Part shown: in pieces, positions 44,012 to 52,270 of the stretch | Numbering within the stretch: position 1 is the first letter of the stretch | How the letters are laid out: each line of letters starts with the position of its first letter | Assembly (NCBI RefSeq): GCF_008369295.1 | Contig: NZ_VOBG01000029.1 | Location: 1-62,630, forward strand | Reading direction: 5' to 3' | Source of the DNA: Pseudomonas sp. ANT_H4 | GTDB taxonomy: Bacteria > Pseudomonadota > Gammaproteobacteria > Pseudomonadales > Pseudomonadaceae | DNA length: 62,630 bases | Translations under genes and position numbers: made by a program | Notes under the pieces: model-generated | Databases searched by the model: none | What the model saw: the letters and a program-made list of their open reading frames with translations, nothing else | Told to the model about the DNA's origin: nothing

Positions 44012-44098
44012 TACGGTTGTTCCTGATTCAGCGTTTGAAGGACTGACGATCATTGCGGCCTGAGCCCGCCGCTGCATTTAGAGTTTGCTTAACTGCAT

Positions 44099-44509
44099 TC
44101 ACCGGTCTTGTTGCAACACTTTGAGTGCCGCTGAAGCGAGAAAGCCTGAGCGGCTTTTTTCTTCGGGGTGGTGCAGCACATATTCATCAATACGGCTCAG
44201 CAGATAACCGGGCAGGGTGATGTTGAGCTTCTGCGCCTTGCCCAGGTACTTGGTGACATCAATGTCCACCACCGCCCAGGTGCAGCCGGCGTACTGTGGG
44301 TTGGCTGCGTGCAGGGTCACCTTCTGTGCGTTGGGAATCGGCGAGCCGTCCTCCGCGAGTATCTCGAAGTGGCCTTCGATGGCTTTCCTGGCCATGGCCA
44401 TGGCGTCGTCCAGGTCATCGCCGGCGGAGAAGCAGCCAGGGATGTCCGGGACTTCAACGCCCCAGGCGTGGTCTTGGTCACCGGTTGAAATTGCAATCGG
44501 GTACAGCAT
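44099..44509 (-). CDS. hicB: HicB-family antitoxin
   Basis: A 136-residue antitoxin that neutralises HicA. It has the partial RNase H-like HicB core (GVEVPDIPGCFSAGDDLDDA, MARKAIEGHFEILAEDGSPI) and a C-terminal CopG/RHH-like DNA-binding tail (ALKVLQQDR preceded by LNITLPGYLLSRIDEYVL). It follows hicA by 23 bases in the same direction. The DNA-binding tail likely recognises the palindrome upstream of hicA for autoregulation. Confidence 0.92.
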   Translation of the reverse strand: MLYPIAISTGDQDHAWGVEVPDIPGCFSAGDDLDDAMAMARKAIEGHFEILAEDGSPIPNAQKVTLHAANPQYAGCTWAVVDIDVTKYLGKAQKLNITLPGYLLSRIDEYVLHHPEEKSRSGFLASAALKVLQQDR

Positions 44510-44532
44510 ATTCGTTGTTCTCCAGGGACGGT

Positions 44533-44715
44533 TTAACTGAGCAGAGCTTGTTTCAAAATGCTCTTCGCGGTCTTGTCCAGCAGGTCTTTCTTGGGATGAG
44601 GAATCGTTACCAGTCCAGACTTCGTTGGATGTTTGAAAGGGTGATGACTACCTCTGATCCGAACCAGGTACCAACCGTCCGCGACGATATGACCTATCAA
44701 ATATCGGCTGTCCAC
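44533..44715 (-). CDS. hicA: HicA-family toxin (mRNA interferase)
   Basis: A 60-residue toxin, a double-stranded-RNA-binding-fold ribonuclease that cleaves mRNA. The core reads RYLIGHIVADGWYLVRIRGS, followed by HHPFKHPTKSGLVTIPHPKK with the catalytic His after GSH. I start at a GTG (giving VDSRYLIG) because it follows a strong AAGGAGG site; a longer in-frame ATG start at 44754 has no such site. The normal GSHHxF motif reads GSHHPF here, with Pro at the variable place. It precedes hicB, the usual toxin-first order. Confidence 0.9.
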   Translation of the reverse strand: MDSRYLIGHIVADGWYLVRIRGSHHPFKHPTKSGLVTIPHPKKDLLDKTAKSILKQALLS

Positions 44716-44736
44716 ATCACCTCCTTGTGGTGTGTT

Positions 44737-44755
44737 AGTGGTGACTATAACCACT
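44737..44755. promoter_or_regulatory. Palindromic operator of hicAB
   Basis: AGTGGT, seven bases and ACCACT form a perfect inverted repeat, with an outer TTAG/CTAA extension. It lies about 20 bases upstream of the hicA start and overlaps a TTATAGT sequence that could be the -10. This is a probable HicB binding site. Confidence 0.7.
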
Positions 44756-44881
44756 GCTAATAAATTATCAGCACTCTACCTACCAACGGTCGATAACCGA
44801 TGTTTCCGTGGGCGGTGCATGCAGTGTAAGAGTGCGCGGGGACGCCGCTGGAGAGAGTTATTGCGATTTTTTGCAGGTGGC

Positions 44882-45790
44882 TCAGACGTGTTGGCGCGCC
44901 AGTAACACTTCATCAATCACCGTCATGAACGCCTCGACCAACAGGCTGCGCCCTTGCATACGCGTAAGCACCAGCAGTTGCGCGCAAGCATCAGGATCTG
45001 TCAGTGGCCGATAGGTCACACCTTTGCTCATCAAACTTTGGGTGCACTCAGGCACCAGCGCGACCCCTTGTCCGGCGGCCACCAAGGCAATGATAGAGGT
45101 GATTTGCCGCCCAGACGGGCCTGGGCGCAGCGGCAAACCATTGCGTCGGTAGAGTTGTTCGATGGACTGGTTAAGCCCCGAGCCGTAATCGTTGGGGAAC
45201 AGAATCAACGGGTACGTGCTGAGTTGCGTCAGGCTGATCTGCGCCTGGCTAGCCAGCGGGTTGTCGCTGGAGACGGCGGCAACCAGCGGCTCCTCACCAA
45301 GAGACAGCGCCTGTACCTCGGTTTGCCCGCTTTGCGGCAATAACCGGCTCAGGCCGATATCCAGGCGACCGTCGGTTATTTGCGAGCCCATGCTACCGGA
45401 CGCGCATTCCACCAGCGTCAACTGTACATCGGGAAAGCGTAGGGCAAAGGCCTGGATGGTCTGGCTGAACAAGTCCGAGAGGGCGATCGAACTGACGTAA
45501 CCCAGCGCCAATTGCCCGGCGGAACCTGCGGCCAGCTTACCGGCGATGACTTCGGCCAGGTCGACCTGCTCCAGCACCGCGCGGGCATAAGGCAAGAAGG
45601 AGCGACCCTGAGCAGTAAGGGAAACTGTGCGGCTGGTGCGATCAAATAGACGAAAACCCAGTTCAGTCTCCAGCGCCGAAATCTGTCGGGTCAACGGCGG
45701 CTGGGCCAGGTGCAGACGCAGGGCGGCGCGACCGAAGTGCAATTCTTCGGCGACGGTCAGAAAGTAACGCAGCTTGCGTAGGTCGAGCAT
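44882..45790 (-). CDS. LysR-family regulator, BenM/CatM-like
   Basis: A 302-residue LTTR with the N-terminal HTH LRKLRYFLTVAEELHFGRAA and LRLHLAQPPLTRQISALETE, and the classic LFDRTSRTVSLTAQGRSFLP linker, resembling the BenM/CatM/CbbR group. An effector-domain part follows, with VAAGQGVALVPECTQSLM. It is divergent from an MFS gene across a 95-base gap with a T-N11-A palindrome. It probably controls that MFS gene; the inducer is unknown. Confidence 0.9.
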   Translation of the reverse strand: MLDLRKLRYFLTVAEELHFGRAALRLHLAQPPLTRQISALETELGFRLFDRTSRTVSLTAQGRSFLPYARAVLEQVDLAEVIAGKLAAGSAGQLALGYVSSIALSDLFSQTIQAFALRFPDVQLTLVECASGSMGSQITDGRLDIGLSRLLPQSGQTEVQALSLGEEPLVAAVSSDNPLASQAQISLTQLSTYPLILFPNDYGSGLNQSIEQLYRRNGLPLRPGPSGRQITSIIALVAAGQGVALVPECTQSLMSKGVTYRPLTDPDACAQLLVLTRMQGRSLLVEAFMTVIDEVLLARQHV

Positions 45791-45847
45791 CCTGGCCCCA
45801 GGGTATTGATCGGTCGGAAATCGGTATTGGTCTTCATCGCGTCGCGC

Positions 45848-45870
45848 ATTTTATAAAGCCTTCTTAAAAT
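45848..45870. promoter_or_regulatory. LysR-type palindrome ATTTTA-N11-TAAAAT
   Basis: A perfect six-base inverted repeat with 11-base spacing, the T-N11-A layout of LysR recognition sites, in the gap between the divergent LysR and MFS genes. Its AT content stands out from the surrounding sequence. Confidence 0.65.
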
Positions 45871-45885
45871 AAAACGAGAGGTTTC

Positions 45886-47049
45886 ATGAAACCGCGCCTG
45901 CATTGTGCCCGTCTTGCCTTGTTCCTGTGTGGCTGCGCGGCTTTTCTCAACCTCTATGCAACCCAGAGCATTCTCCAGAATTTTGCATTGGATTTTCAGG
46001 TGAGCGTCAAAGAGGCTGGCTGGAGCATTACTGTTACCACCTTGGCCGTGGCAATTACCGCACCGTTTGTCAGCCGCTTCACCGGTCAGTTCGAGCAACG
46101 CACAGTGATCGTCGTCGCAGCGTTGCTGTTGGCGGAGCCGGCGCTGATGACGGCCTATGTCGATAGCTTTGCCGAATTGTTGGTGTGGCGATTTATTGAG
46201 GGGATGTTGATCCCGGTGGTATTCGCCACCAGCGTCGCCTACATCGGCGACCACTGGAGCGGCAGCACCGTTACCGAAGTCACCAGCCTCTACGTGGCCG
46301 GGACCGTGCTGGGTGGTTTTGCCGGGCGTTTTGTGACCGGGGTGATGACCGAGTACGTAGGCTGGCGCGAAGCCTTCGAGCTGTTGGCGGTGCTGAGCCT
46401 GGTGGTGGGCGGTTTTATCCAGTTCCTGTTACCGGCCAATCCGACCCGAGCCGTGGGAGTTGCGGCCACCCATGCAGGCGTCTTCACCAAGCCGCTATTG
46501 GCCGCCTACGCCGTAGGCTTTTGTGTGCTGTTCTCTCAAGTGGCGACGTTTACCTACGCCGGCCTGTACCTCAGCCAACCGCCGTTCAACCTGGGTCCTG
46601 CGGCGCTGGGTACCATTTACATGGTGTTCCTGCTGGCACTGGTGGTGATCCCCATCGCCGGCCGCCTGAACAAATCCCGCCCGCAATCCGAATTGCTGAC
46701 GGTTGCTGCAGTGCTCGGTATCAGCGGCTCGGTCCTCACCTTGTTGCCTTCTCTGTGGAGCATCGTATTGGGCCTGGCCCTGAGTTCCACCGGGGTGTTC
46801 CTCGCCCAGGCCGCCGCCAGCGCATTCACCACTGCTACCGCACGACAGAACAAGGCTGGCGCTGTGGGGGTTTACCTGACCTGCTATTACCTGGGCGGCA
46901 GCTTCGGCGCCATTGCTCCGGCGATCATCTGGGGGCATTGGGGCTGGACCGGCTGCGTGGCGCTGATCATCGGTTTCCAACTGCTGTCATTGTCGATCGC
47001 CCGGGTCGGCTGGAAGCCCGTCAGACTCCAAGCGATCAAAGTGAAATGA
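45886..47049 (+). CDS. MFS transporter, YnfM-like
   Basis: A 387-residue permease with 12 helices: LFLCGCAAFLNLYATQSILQ at the start, VSVKEAGWSITVTTLAVAIT, and SLYVAGTVLGGFAGRFVTGV. It looks like the YnfM/multidrug or sugar exporter group. It lies behind a LysR palindrome and is divergent from the LysR regulator. Exported compound unknown. Confidence 0.88.
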   Translation: MKPRLHCARLALFLCGCAAFLNLYATQSILQNFALDFQVSVKEAGWSITVTTLAVAITAPFVSRFTGQFEQRTVIVVAALLLAEPALMTAYVDSFAELLVWRFIEGMLIPVVFATSVAYIGDHWSGSTVTEVTSLYVAGTVLGGFAGRFVTGVMTEYVGWREAFELLAVLSLVVGGFIQFLLPANPTRAVGVAATHAGVFTKPLLAAYAVGFCVLFSQVATFTYAGLYLSQPPFNLGPAALGTIYMVFLLALVVIPIAGRLNKSRPQSELLTVAAVLGISGSVLTLLPSLWSIVLGLALSSTGVFLAQAAASAFTTATARQNKAGAVGVYLTCYYLGGSFGAIAPAIIWGHWGWTGCVALIIGFQLLSLSIARVGWKPVRLQAIKVK

Positions 47050-47142
47050 CCTTACGTGCCCCCGATATAGTTGGAAAAGGGGACGGATTTATTTACCCGT
47101 CACTGACAACGTCAAAAACTCAAACCTCCAAATTCCACCCAT

Positions 47143-47174
47143 AAAAAAACCGGCCACCAAGAGCCGGTTTTTTT
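47143..47174. terminator. Bidirectional terminator near tRNA-Gly
   Basis: AAAAAAACCGGC pairs with GCCGGTTTTTTT across a short loop, giving T runs on both strands. It can end the MFS transcript on the plus strand and the tRNA transcript on the minus strand. Confidence 0.85.
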
Positions 47175-47227
47175 ATGTATCTACATCTCTCGTCAAAATC
47201 ATCCTGACGCGAGACCAAAAATCTAAG

Positions 47228-47301
47228 TGGAGCGGGTGGCGGGAATCGAACCCGCGTGATCAGCTTGGGAAGCTGGAGTAATACCATTATACGACACCCG
47301 C
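47228..47301 (-). tRNA. tRNA-Gly(CCC)
   Basis: On the minus strand the molecule starts GCGGGTG and ends CACCCGCT followed by an encoded CCA. The D arm is TATAATGGTATTA; the anticodon arm CCAGCTTCCCAAGCTGA places CCC at the anticodon; and the T arm is CGGGTTCGATTCCCG. The length without CCA is 71 bases. The anticodon CCC reads GGG glycine codons. No other tRNA is close, and a terminator follows. Confidence 0.95.
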
Positions 47302-47410
47302 TCAGAGCGGCTGACTTTGTACCAGATGTGCGCGTGGATTTGAAGTTTTTCTTTGGAGAATGTGCAGTTTACGATTTGTCGCAGAGCCGTCGGGCAGGCC
47401 GTTTGTAGGG

Positions 47411-47426
47411 GCGAGCTTGCTCGCGA
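47411..47426. repeat. REP-type element
   Basis: GCGAGCTTGCTCGCGA, preceded by TGTAGGG, is the REP core found also near 7544, 12714 and, inverted, 59712. A second imperfect unit (ATCGCGAGCCAGTTCGCTCC) lies about 60 bases on and may form a REP pair with it. Confidence 0.8.
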
Positions 47427-47503
47427 TGCACCCAATATCGCTGCGCTTATTCAGCAAGCGCGCGGTATCGTTGGTGATCATCGCGAGCCAGTTCGCTCCA
47501 CGT

Positions 47504-48388
47504 TCAAATGGCAAACGCATGGTGTGTCTGGCCCTGGTGATACCGAAGTCGACTCGGTTGCTGCTCCGGTTTGAGGAAGCTCATCAACGCCAGGCGACTG
47601 TCATTGCACGCCGCCTTGTGCTCCATATCCAGAAAATGCCCGGTGGCCTGGATGGTGCCGAAGCTGCTGTTGGCAATGTGCTGCGAGAACAACTTCGCAT
47701 CCTGCGCGCTGGTGTACTCGTCCCATTCCCCATTGAGGAACAACACCGGAATGTTGATCTGTTTGGCGGACTTGAGGTAGCACAGGCGGTCGCTGTTGAG
47801 GACGTGGCTCATGTGGTAGTGCATTTGCCCGTATTCGTGTTCGGCCAGGGTGCTGACGTGGCGGTAGTTGAAGCGTTTGAACAGGCTGGGCAGGTGTTTG
47901 CCGATGGTGCTGTTGACGAGGTGGCCGACGCTGTGGCGGTCGAGGTTGCCGAGGTAGCCGACGCCGCGTTCCAGGTAGTCGTGCATGGGGGTGTTGATCA
48001 CTGGGGAGAACGAGCTGATCACGGCCTTTTCTACCCGGCGGGGGCGCTGGGCGAGGGCGACGAGTGTGGCGGCGCCGCCCCAGGAGAAGGACAACACATG
48101 CTCTGCGGCGAAATGGTCGATGAGTTCCAGGAGGATCTGGCCTTCGACTTCTTTCGTCAGCATTTGCTCGTGGCGGTTGTGGGCTTTGGAGCGACCGGCG
48201 TAGGGCTGGTCGTACAGAACCACGTTGAATTGCGGGTGTAGGCTTTTCACGGTTTGGGCGAAAGATGCGGTGGTGGCCATGGAGCCGTTGACCAGGATGA
48301 TGGTCTTTTCAGCAGCATCCGCGCGATAGAACTCCGTGTAAACCCGATACTGACCCTGTATATCTAGCACAGCGATTTCTGGCCTCAT
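47504..48388 (-). CDS. phaG: PhaG: (R)-3-hydroxyacyl-ACP thioesterase/transacylase
   Basis: PhaG diverts 3-hydroxyacyl-ACP intermediates of fatty acid synthesis to polyhydroxyalkanoate precursors. The start MRPEIAVLDIQGQYRVYTEF, the middle SFSWGGAATLVALAQRPRRV and TIGKHLPSLFKRFNYRHVST, and the end HAFAI match P. putida PhaG from memory. It is an alpha/beta hydrolase with a Ser elbow FSWGG and a TGHFLDME block. I start at MRPEIAV, after a CAGGAG site; a longer in-frame extension is not supported. RhlA, which makes rhamnolipid precursors, is a related alternative but matches less well. Confidence 0.93.
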   Translation of the reverse strand: MRPEIAVLDIQGQYRVYTEFYRADAAEKTIILVNGSMATTASFAQTVKSLHPQFNVVLYDQPYAGRSKAHNRHEQMLTKEVEGQILLELIDHFAAEHVLSFSWGGAATLVALAQRPRRVEKAVISSFSPVINTPMHDYLERGVGYLGNLDRHSVGHLVNSTIGKHLPSLFKRFNYRHVSTLAEHEYGQMHYHMSHVLNSDRLCYLKSAKQINIPVLFLNGEWDEYTSAQDAKLFSQHIANSSFGTIQATGHFLDMEHKAACNDSRLALMSFLKPEQQPSRLRYHQGQTHHAFAI

Positions 48389-48694
48389 GTCGTAAGACTC
48401 CTGGCAAGCGGGTAGTGCGCACAGATAACTCTGCACGAGCTTTGTGACAGGTAGGCATACGCCTGAAAAAAGTGAGGGCCCATGTCGATCCGCTGATGCT
48501 GGCCGACGGGTATTGTTATGGCGGGCAATTTGCCGAAGATGCCCGCAGATCAAGCCGTGCGGGCGGGCAAAGTGTTTCTTGGAGGTTTGGGTGACTAGCC
48601 AGTCAGATTGCGGCTGGCGTTTTGATTCAAGCAGGATAGGGGCCATGTCGCAAGTTGAGGGCATGGGTTTTTGCCATCAGCGGCTGAACGGTCA
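48389..48694. other. Intergenic region upstream of phaG
   Basis: A 306-base gap upstream of phaG and downstream of rsuA. Several small open frames are present but have no ribosome sites or recognisable domains. It presumably carries the phaG promoter, which I could not locate by eye. Confidence 0.5.
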
Positions 48695-49387
48695 TCAGAC
48701 CTGCTTTATTTCGTCGTCCGTCAGCGGTCGATACTGGCCTGGGGCGAGGTTTTCATCCAATACCAGCGGCCCCATGCATTCGCGGTGCAGGCGCGTCACC
48801 TTGTTGTCGAAGTGCCCGAACATGCGCTTGACCTGGTGATAACGCCCCTCAATGATGCTCAGGCGCGCACTTCTGGGGCTCAATATCACCAAGTCCGCCG
48901 GTTGGGTGGTGAGGTCTTCGAAGGCGAAGTACAGGCCGGCCATAAAGGTTGTCGCATATTGCGGGCCAATCTCCTGTTCGGTCTCGACGTAGTAGACCTT
49001 GGGCAGTTTGGTTTGCGGCTGGGTGAGGCGCCGCGACCACTGGCCATCGTTGGTGATCAGCAGGAGGCCTGTGGTGTTGAAGTCCAGGCGACCGGCGATG
49101 TGCAACTCGCCTATGTCCGGTTCATCCAGCAAGTCGAGCACGGTGGAGTGTTGCGGGTCCGACGTGGCGCTGACGCAGCCCGGCGGTTTGTGCAACATGA
49201 AGTAGCGCGCCGGTTTACCCGCCTGGAGGATGTCATCGTCGCACTCCACGCGGCTGAATTCGCGCACGTCGTGATGGGGATCGCTGACTACTTGTCCATC
49301 GACTTTAATCCGCCGTTCTACCAGCAGCAGGCGCACCTGTTGGCGATTGAAGCGGGGCAGGCTGCTGAGGAAACGGTCGACACGCAT
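48695..49387 (-). CDS. rsuA: 16S rRNA pseudouridine synthase RsuA family
   Basis: A 230-residue RNA-modifying enzyme, likely making pseudouridine 516 in 16S rRNA. An S4 domain at the start (MRVDRFLSSLPRFNRQQVRL) precedes the catalytic domain with FMLHKPPGCVSATSDPQHST, the active-site Asp in IAGRLDFNTTGLLLITNDG, and IIEGRYHQVKRMFGHFDNKV. It overlaps the stop of an upstream CWC-type gene by one base (TAATG), so the pair is co-transcribed. Confidence 0.92.
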   Translation of the reverse strand: MRVDRFLSSLPRFNRQQVRLLLVERRIKVDGQVVSDPHHDVREFSRVECDDDILQAGKPARYFMLHKPPGCVSATSDPQHSTVLDLLDEPDIGELHIAGRLDFNTTGLLLITNDGQWSRRLTQPQTKLPKVYYVETEQEIGPQYATTFMAGLYFAFEDLTTQPADLVILSPRSARLSIIEGRYHQVKRMFGHFDNKVTRLHRECMGPLVLDENLAPGQYRPLTDDEIKQV

Positions 49388-49599
49388 TACGGCTGCTCGG
49401 CCTCACGCAACTGTTCGTCGACCTGGGCACAACGCGGGCAGAGGCAGGCCTTGTTGCGCAGCTCATCGGGCAGCGCTTCAAGCACCGCTGGGTCGATACT
49501 GACGCTGTAGCACCAGCACGCTTGGTCGGCGGTACGCGGGTCGGCCAGGGCGCAATCGTTGCGGGCGCCGCAGGCCGGGCAAAGTATTGGAATGGTCAT
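49387..49599 (-). CDS. Small cysteine-rich (CWC-type) protein
   Basis: A 70-residue protein rich in cysteine: MTIPILCPACGARNDCALAD, then ADQACWCYSVSIDPAV and RNKACLCPRCAQV. The C-x2-C, CWC and C-x-C-x2-C clusters match the cysteine-rich CWC family and suggest zinc or iron-sulfur binding. Start at MTIPILC; a longer frame is open but not supported. It is upstream of, and overlaps by one base, rsuA. Confidence 0.8.
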   Translation of the reverse strand: MTIPILCPACGARNDCALADPRTADQACWCYSVSIDPAVLEALPDELRNKACLCPRCAQVDEQLREAEQP

Positions 49600-50019
49600 C
49601 GGTCGGTTCAGGTTGTAGCGGATAAGTCCCGGCGGAACCCGGTGTACCTTGCACGATACAGCGCCGAACCTTTGCAAGCTACCCAGGCTGGTCAATCGCG
49701 CTCCACCACCACCACCACCCGTTGCCCGCCGCCAATTGCACCTACCAGAGATTGCCGGCGATATGGCTGTCGATGCTGTGTTGGTTAGCCCGCTAGGGTG
49801 TGTCTTCGCCTAGCGGTGCCGCGAACCTGTGATGACTCCTGCACGCAAGAGGCAGGGCGTGAGGTTGCACTGCAATGAAGTGATCGTTAGATGTATCAAT
49901 CTATGTCAGGATCGCACCAGATTCGCTTTTTGATGTCAGATATTTCGTCATTCGGTGAAAGCTGATTGTCGCTCCCCAGCGTCGCTGGTGTGTGCTCTTC
50001 CGCGGTCCAGGAGGCCGCC
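49600..50019. other. Intergenic region with hairpin and (GTG)n trace
   Basis: This 420-base gap holds no gene I can support. Features visible are a perfect 8-base-pair hairpin CCGCTAGG...CCTAGCGG at 49790-49816 (no T run) and a (CCA)5 tract near 49711. On the minus strand that tract reads LVGAIGGGQRVVVVVERD before a stop, possibly a decayed gene end. The last 150 bases are AT-rich, consistent with a promoter for the next gene. Confidence 0.5.
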
Positions 50020-50382
50020 ATGTATCGTCGACTGCTCCTTATCGCTTTGCTCGGTTTAACCCTTTCTGCTTGCGCGCCCTATTACGATGGAGGAGGTCGC
50101 AGCTACTACCGCTCGGAAGTTTATACCTCGCCGGCGCCCGTTTATTACTACGGCGGTGGCCCGTCCTATCAGTACCGGCGTGACTACTATGCACCGGCGC
50201 CGCGTTACTACCCGGCGCCGCGTTATTACCAGCCTGCGCCCCATTACTACCCGGCAGGGCCGAGGGCTGGCTACCGGCCTTACCCCAATCGGGGCGGTGG
50301 CGATCACTGGGGCAACGGCGGCCGTGGCCGAGGAGATGGCCGTGGTTCGAATCATGGCGGAGGGCGCGGCGGGCATCGTTAA
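50020..50382 (+). CDS. Tyr/Pro-rich small lipoprotein
   Basis: A 120-residue protein: signal with lipobox (LLGLTLSACAP), then low-complexity repeats such as YYAPAPRYYPAPRYYQPAPH and a C-terminal Gly/Arg/His-rich part GRGRGDGRGSNHGGG. ATG follows CAGGAGG. The repeats of YYPAP type and the charged tail are unusual; such proteins are envelope-associated, but the role is unknown. A terminator follows at once. Confidence 0.8.
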   Translation: MYRRLLLIALLGLTLSACAPYYDGGGRSYYRSEVYTSPAPVYYYGGGPSYQYRRDYYAPAPRYYPAPRYYQPAPHYYPAGPRAGYRPYPNRGGGDHWGNGGRGRGDGRGSNHGGGRGGHR

Positions 50383-50396
50383 TCAGCTTTTCCTTA

Positions 50397-50423
50397 AAAC
50401 GGCGCGTAATGCGCCGTTTTTTT
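50397..50423 (+). terminator. Terminator after the Tyr/Pro-rich lipoprotein
   Basis: AAACGGCGC, loop GTAAT, GCGCCGTTT and a run of T form a strong rho-independent terminator about 15 bases after the stop. Confidence 0.85.
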
Positions 50424-50544
50424 GTGGGTGACCGCCTGTCGCTACTGTCATATTTCACAGCTACCTTATAGGCCTCGCTTGTACTCCACTGAGGACCAAG
50501 GCACTGCGTCTTGCCGCACTCAACGTGGGTTAACGGAACGGCAT

Positions 50545-50979
50545 ATGACTATCCGCGTACTCTTTTTGCTCTTTCTAGGATTTTCCTCCATTACCCACGC
50601 GGCTGCGGAGCGAGGTTGCCCCTATCCGTCTTCGGTCAAATACCGTGATGGCTACTTTCAAGGAACGGGCACCGACAGCCCCTGGAGAGGTTCAAGCGTG
50701 AAGGCTGGGGATTTCCTGGACACGTTTTCCGGCGCTGTCTTTATCCCCGGCGAGGGGCTTGAGCGCAAACAGGGCTATCTGGAGAAATGCATCTACACGG
50801 CGGGAAGTGGTCGCTCAGTTGCCTTGAGATACTGGGCACCTGATGGCCCTTTGAGCATGTCGCTGACCGATACCAGTCACTGGCGCCTTGCCATCGGCCC
50901 TTTTGATCAAGAGGTCTATCTGTGCGATGACAGCCAGCCGGACAATTGTTCGTTCATCATCGATAACTTCAAACACTGA
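50545..50979 (+). CDS. Secreted small protein, DUF3757-like
   Basis: A 144-residue protein with a signal peptide (MTIRVLFLLFLGFSSITHAA) and four cysteines (RGCPYPSS, EKCIYTAG, LCDDSQPDNCSFI), probably forming two disulfides. The CP motif after the signal and the cysteine pattern resemble DUF3757 secreted proteins, though I am not certain. ATG is preceded by AACGGAACG. No known role. Confidence 0.65.
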   Translation: MTIRVLFLLFLGFSSITHAAAERGCPYPSSVKYRDGYFQGTGTDSPWRGSSVKAGDFLDTFSGAVFIPGEGLERKQGYLEKCIYTAGSGRSVALRYWAPDGPLSMSLTDTSHWRLAIGPFDQEVYLCDDSQPDNCSFIIDNFKH

Positions 50980-51023
50980 CAACCCATGGCAAATCCTCGA
51001 TTCGCCGTATCGATGTAAACCTG

Positions 51024-52136
51024 TCAGTAGTCAGATAAATCCGCCAGCGGATGCCGTCCTTCCCACACCTTGTGAAAGTGCGCCTCCACCACCGCCTCGG
51101 GAATAGCGTTGATATCTGGCCAATGCCAGCGCGGCTGCTGATCCTTGTCGATCAACCGGGCCCGCACCCCTTCGCTGAACTCCGGATGCCGGCAGCAATT
51201 GAGGCTCATGGTGTATTCCATCTGGAACACCTGGGCCAGGGAAAGATGCCGGGCGCGCAGGATCTGCTCCCATACCAGGTGCGCAGTCAGCGGGCAGCCG
51301 TCGCTCAGGGTCTTGCCAGCACGGCTGAACAGTGGGTCTGCGTGCTCGCGCAGTTGACTCAGGGCTCGCCACGCGCAGCGCACGTCACCCACATCCAGCC
51401 ATTTGTCGATCTGCGACCGACGCGGCAGCCATTGCGCCTCGGGTAGTTGGCTTGCAGCTTCCTGGGCCATGGCCTTGAGCAGGCTGTTGAGTTGCATCGC
51501 CGTCTGTTCCTGCCAGTTCAGTTGCAGCAGGCCGTCGAGCAATTCGTCCTGTTGTTCATCGAGCAGGAAGCGGTCGGCGAGACCCAAGTCCAGGGCATCG
51601 CGGCCGTTCATATGGGCGCCGGTCAGGCCCAGGAACAGCCCCAGCTTGCCGGGCAGACGTGAGAGGAACCAACTGGCGCCGACATCCGGGTACAGACCGA
51701 TGCTGATTTCCGGCATCGCCAGGCGGCTGCTCGGGGTGACGATGCGCACGGACGCGCTTTGCAGCAGGCCCATGCCACCGCCGAGCACATAGCCATGGCC
51801 CCAGCAGATCAGTGGTTTTGGGTAGGTATGCAGGCGATAGTCGAGGCGGTATTCGGCCGCAAAGAACTGCGCGGCCAGAGACGGTACTTCGCCGGGATGT
51901 TCACGGCATGCCTGCACCAGGCTTCGCACTTCGCCACCTGCGCAAAACGCCTTGGGTCCGTTACCGCGCAGCAGCACACAGACAATTTGCGGGTCCTTGG
52001 CCCAGGTGTCCAAGCGTTCACCGAGGGCCAGGATCATGGGCAAGGAGAGGGCGTTGAGGGACTTTTCAGCATCCAGGCTGGCGATGGCGATGCGGGCGCC
52101 GTCGGTGCCGGTCAGCTCTTCGAAGTGCAGGTTCAT
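51024..52136 (-). CDS. Enoyl-CoA hydratase/isomerase family, 3-hydroxyisobutyryl-CoA hydrolase-like
   Basis: A 370-residue crotonase-fold protein with MILALGERLDTWAKDPQIVC, the oxyanion segment GPKAFCAGGEVRSLVQACRE, and HGYVLGGGMGLLQSASVRIV. The length and the region TPSSRLAMPEISIGLYPDVG are characteristic of 3-hydroxyisobutyryl-CoA hydrolases in valine breakdown. Start at MNLHFEEL; the longer frame has no support. It is divergent from ung. A plain enoyl-CoA hydratase is the alternative. Confidence 0.85.
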   Translation of the reverse strand: MNLHFEELTGTDGARIAIASLDAEKSLNALSLPMILALGERLDTWAKDPQIVCVLLRGNGPKAFCAGGEVRSLVQACREHPGEVPSLAAQFFAAEYRLDYRLHTYPKPLICWGHGYVLGGGMGLLQSASVRIVTPSSRLAMPEISIGLYPDVGASWFLSRLPGKLGLFLGLTGAHMNGRDALDLGLADRFLLDEQQDELLDGLLQLNWQEQTAMQLNSLLKAMAQEAASQLPEAQWLPRRSQIDKWLDVGDVRCAWRALSQLREHADPLFSRAGKTLSDGCPLTAHLVWEQILRARHLSLAQVFQMEYTMSLNCCRHPEFSEGVRARLIDKDQQPRWHWPDINAIPEAVVEAHFHKVWEGRHPLADLSDY

Positions 52137-52270
52137 CGTGACCTCAATCCATAAATTGAACGTTGAGTATGATCCCTTCGTGGGAAAGTGCCGCTTCTGC
52201 ATCAGATCAATTGACAAGCGGAGTGGGCTTTCCTAGGGTTCGCCACATTGTGTTTTCTCTGGATGTAACC

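Noticed and set aside
45757..46254. A minus-strand frame opposite the MFS gene
   Set aside because: It is antisense to a clear 12-helix permease and runs over the LysR operator; no domain is visible.
48600..48635. A GCCAG...CTGGC hairpin near the end of rsuA considered as a terminator
   Set aside because: The T run lies on the plus strand, where no gene ends, so it does not serve rsuA.
47504..48664. A long 386-residue form of PhaG
   Set aside because: The first 92 residues have no similarity to the family, and the ATG at 48388 matches the known PhaG start and has a CAGGAG site.
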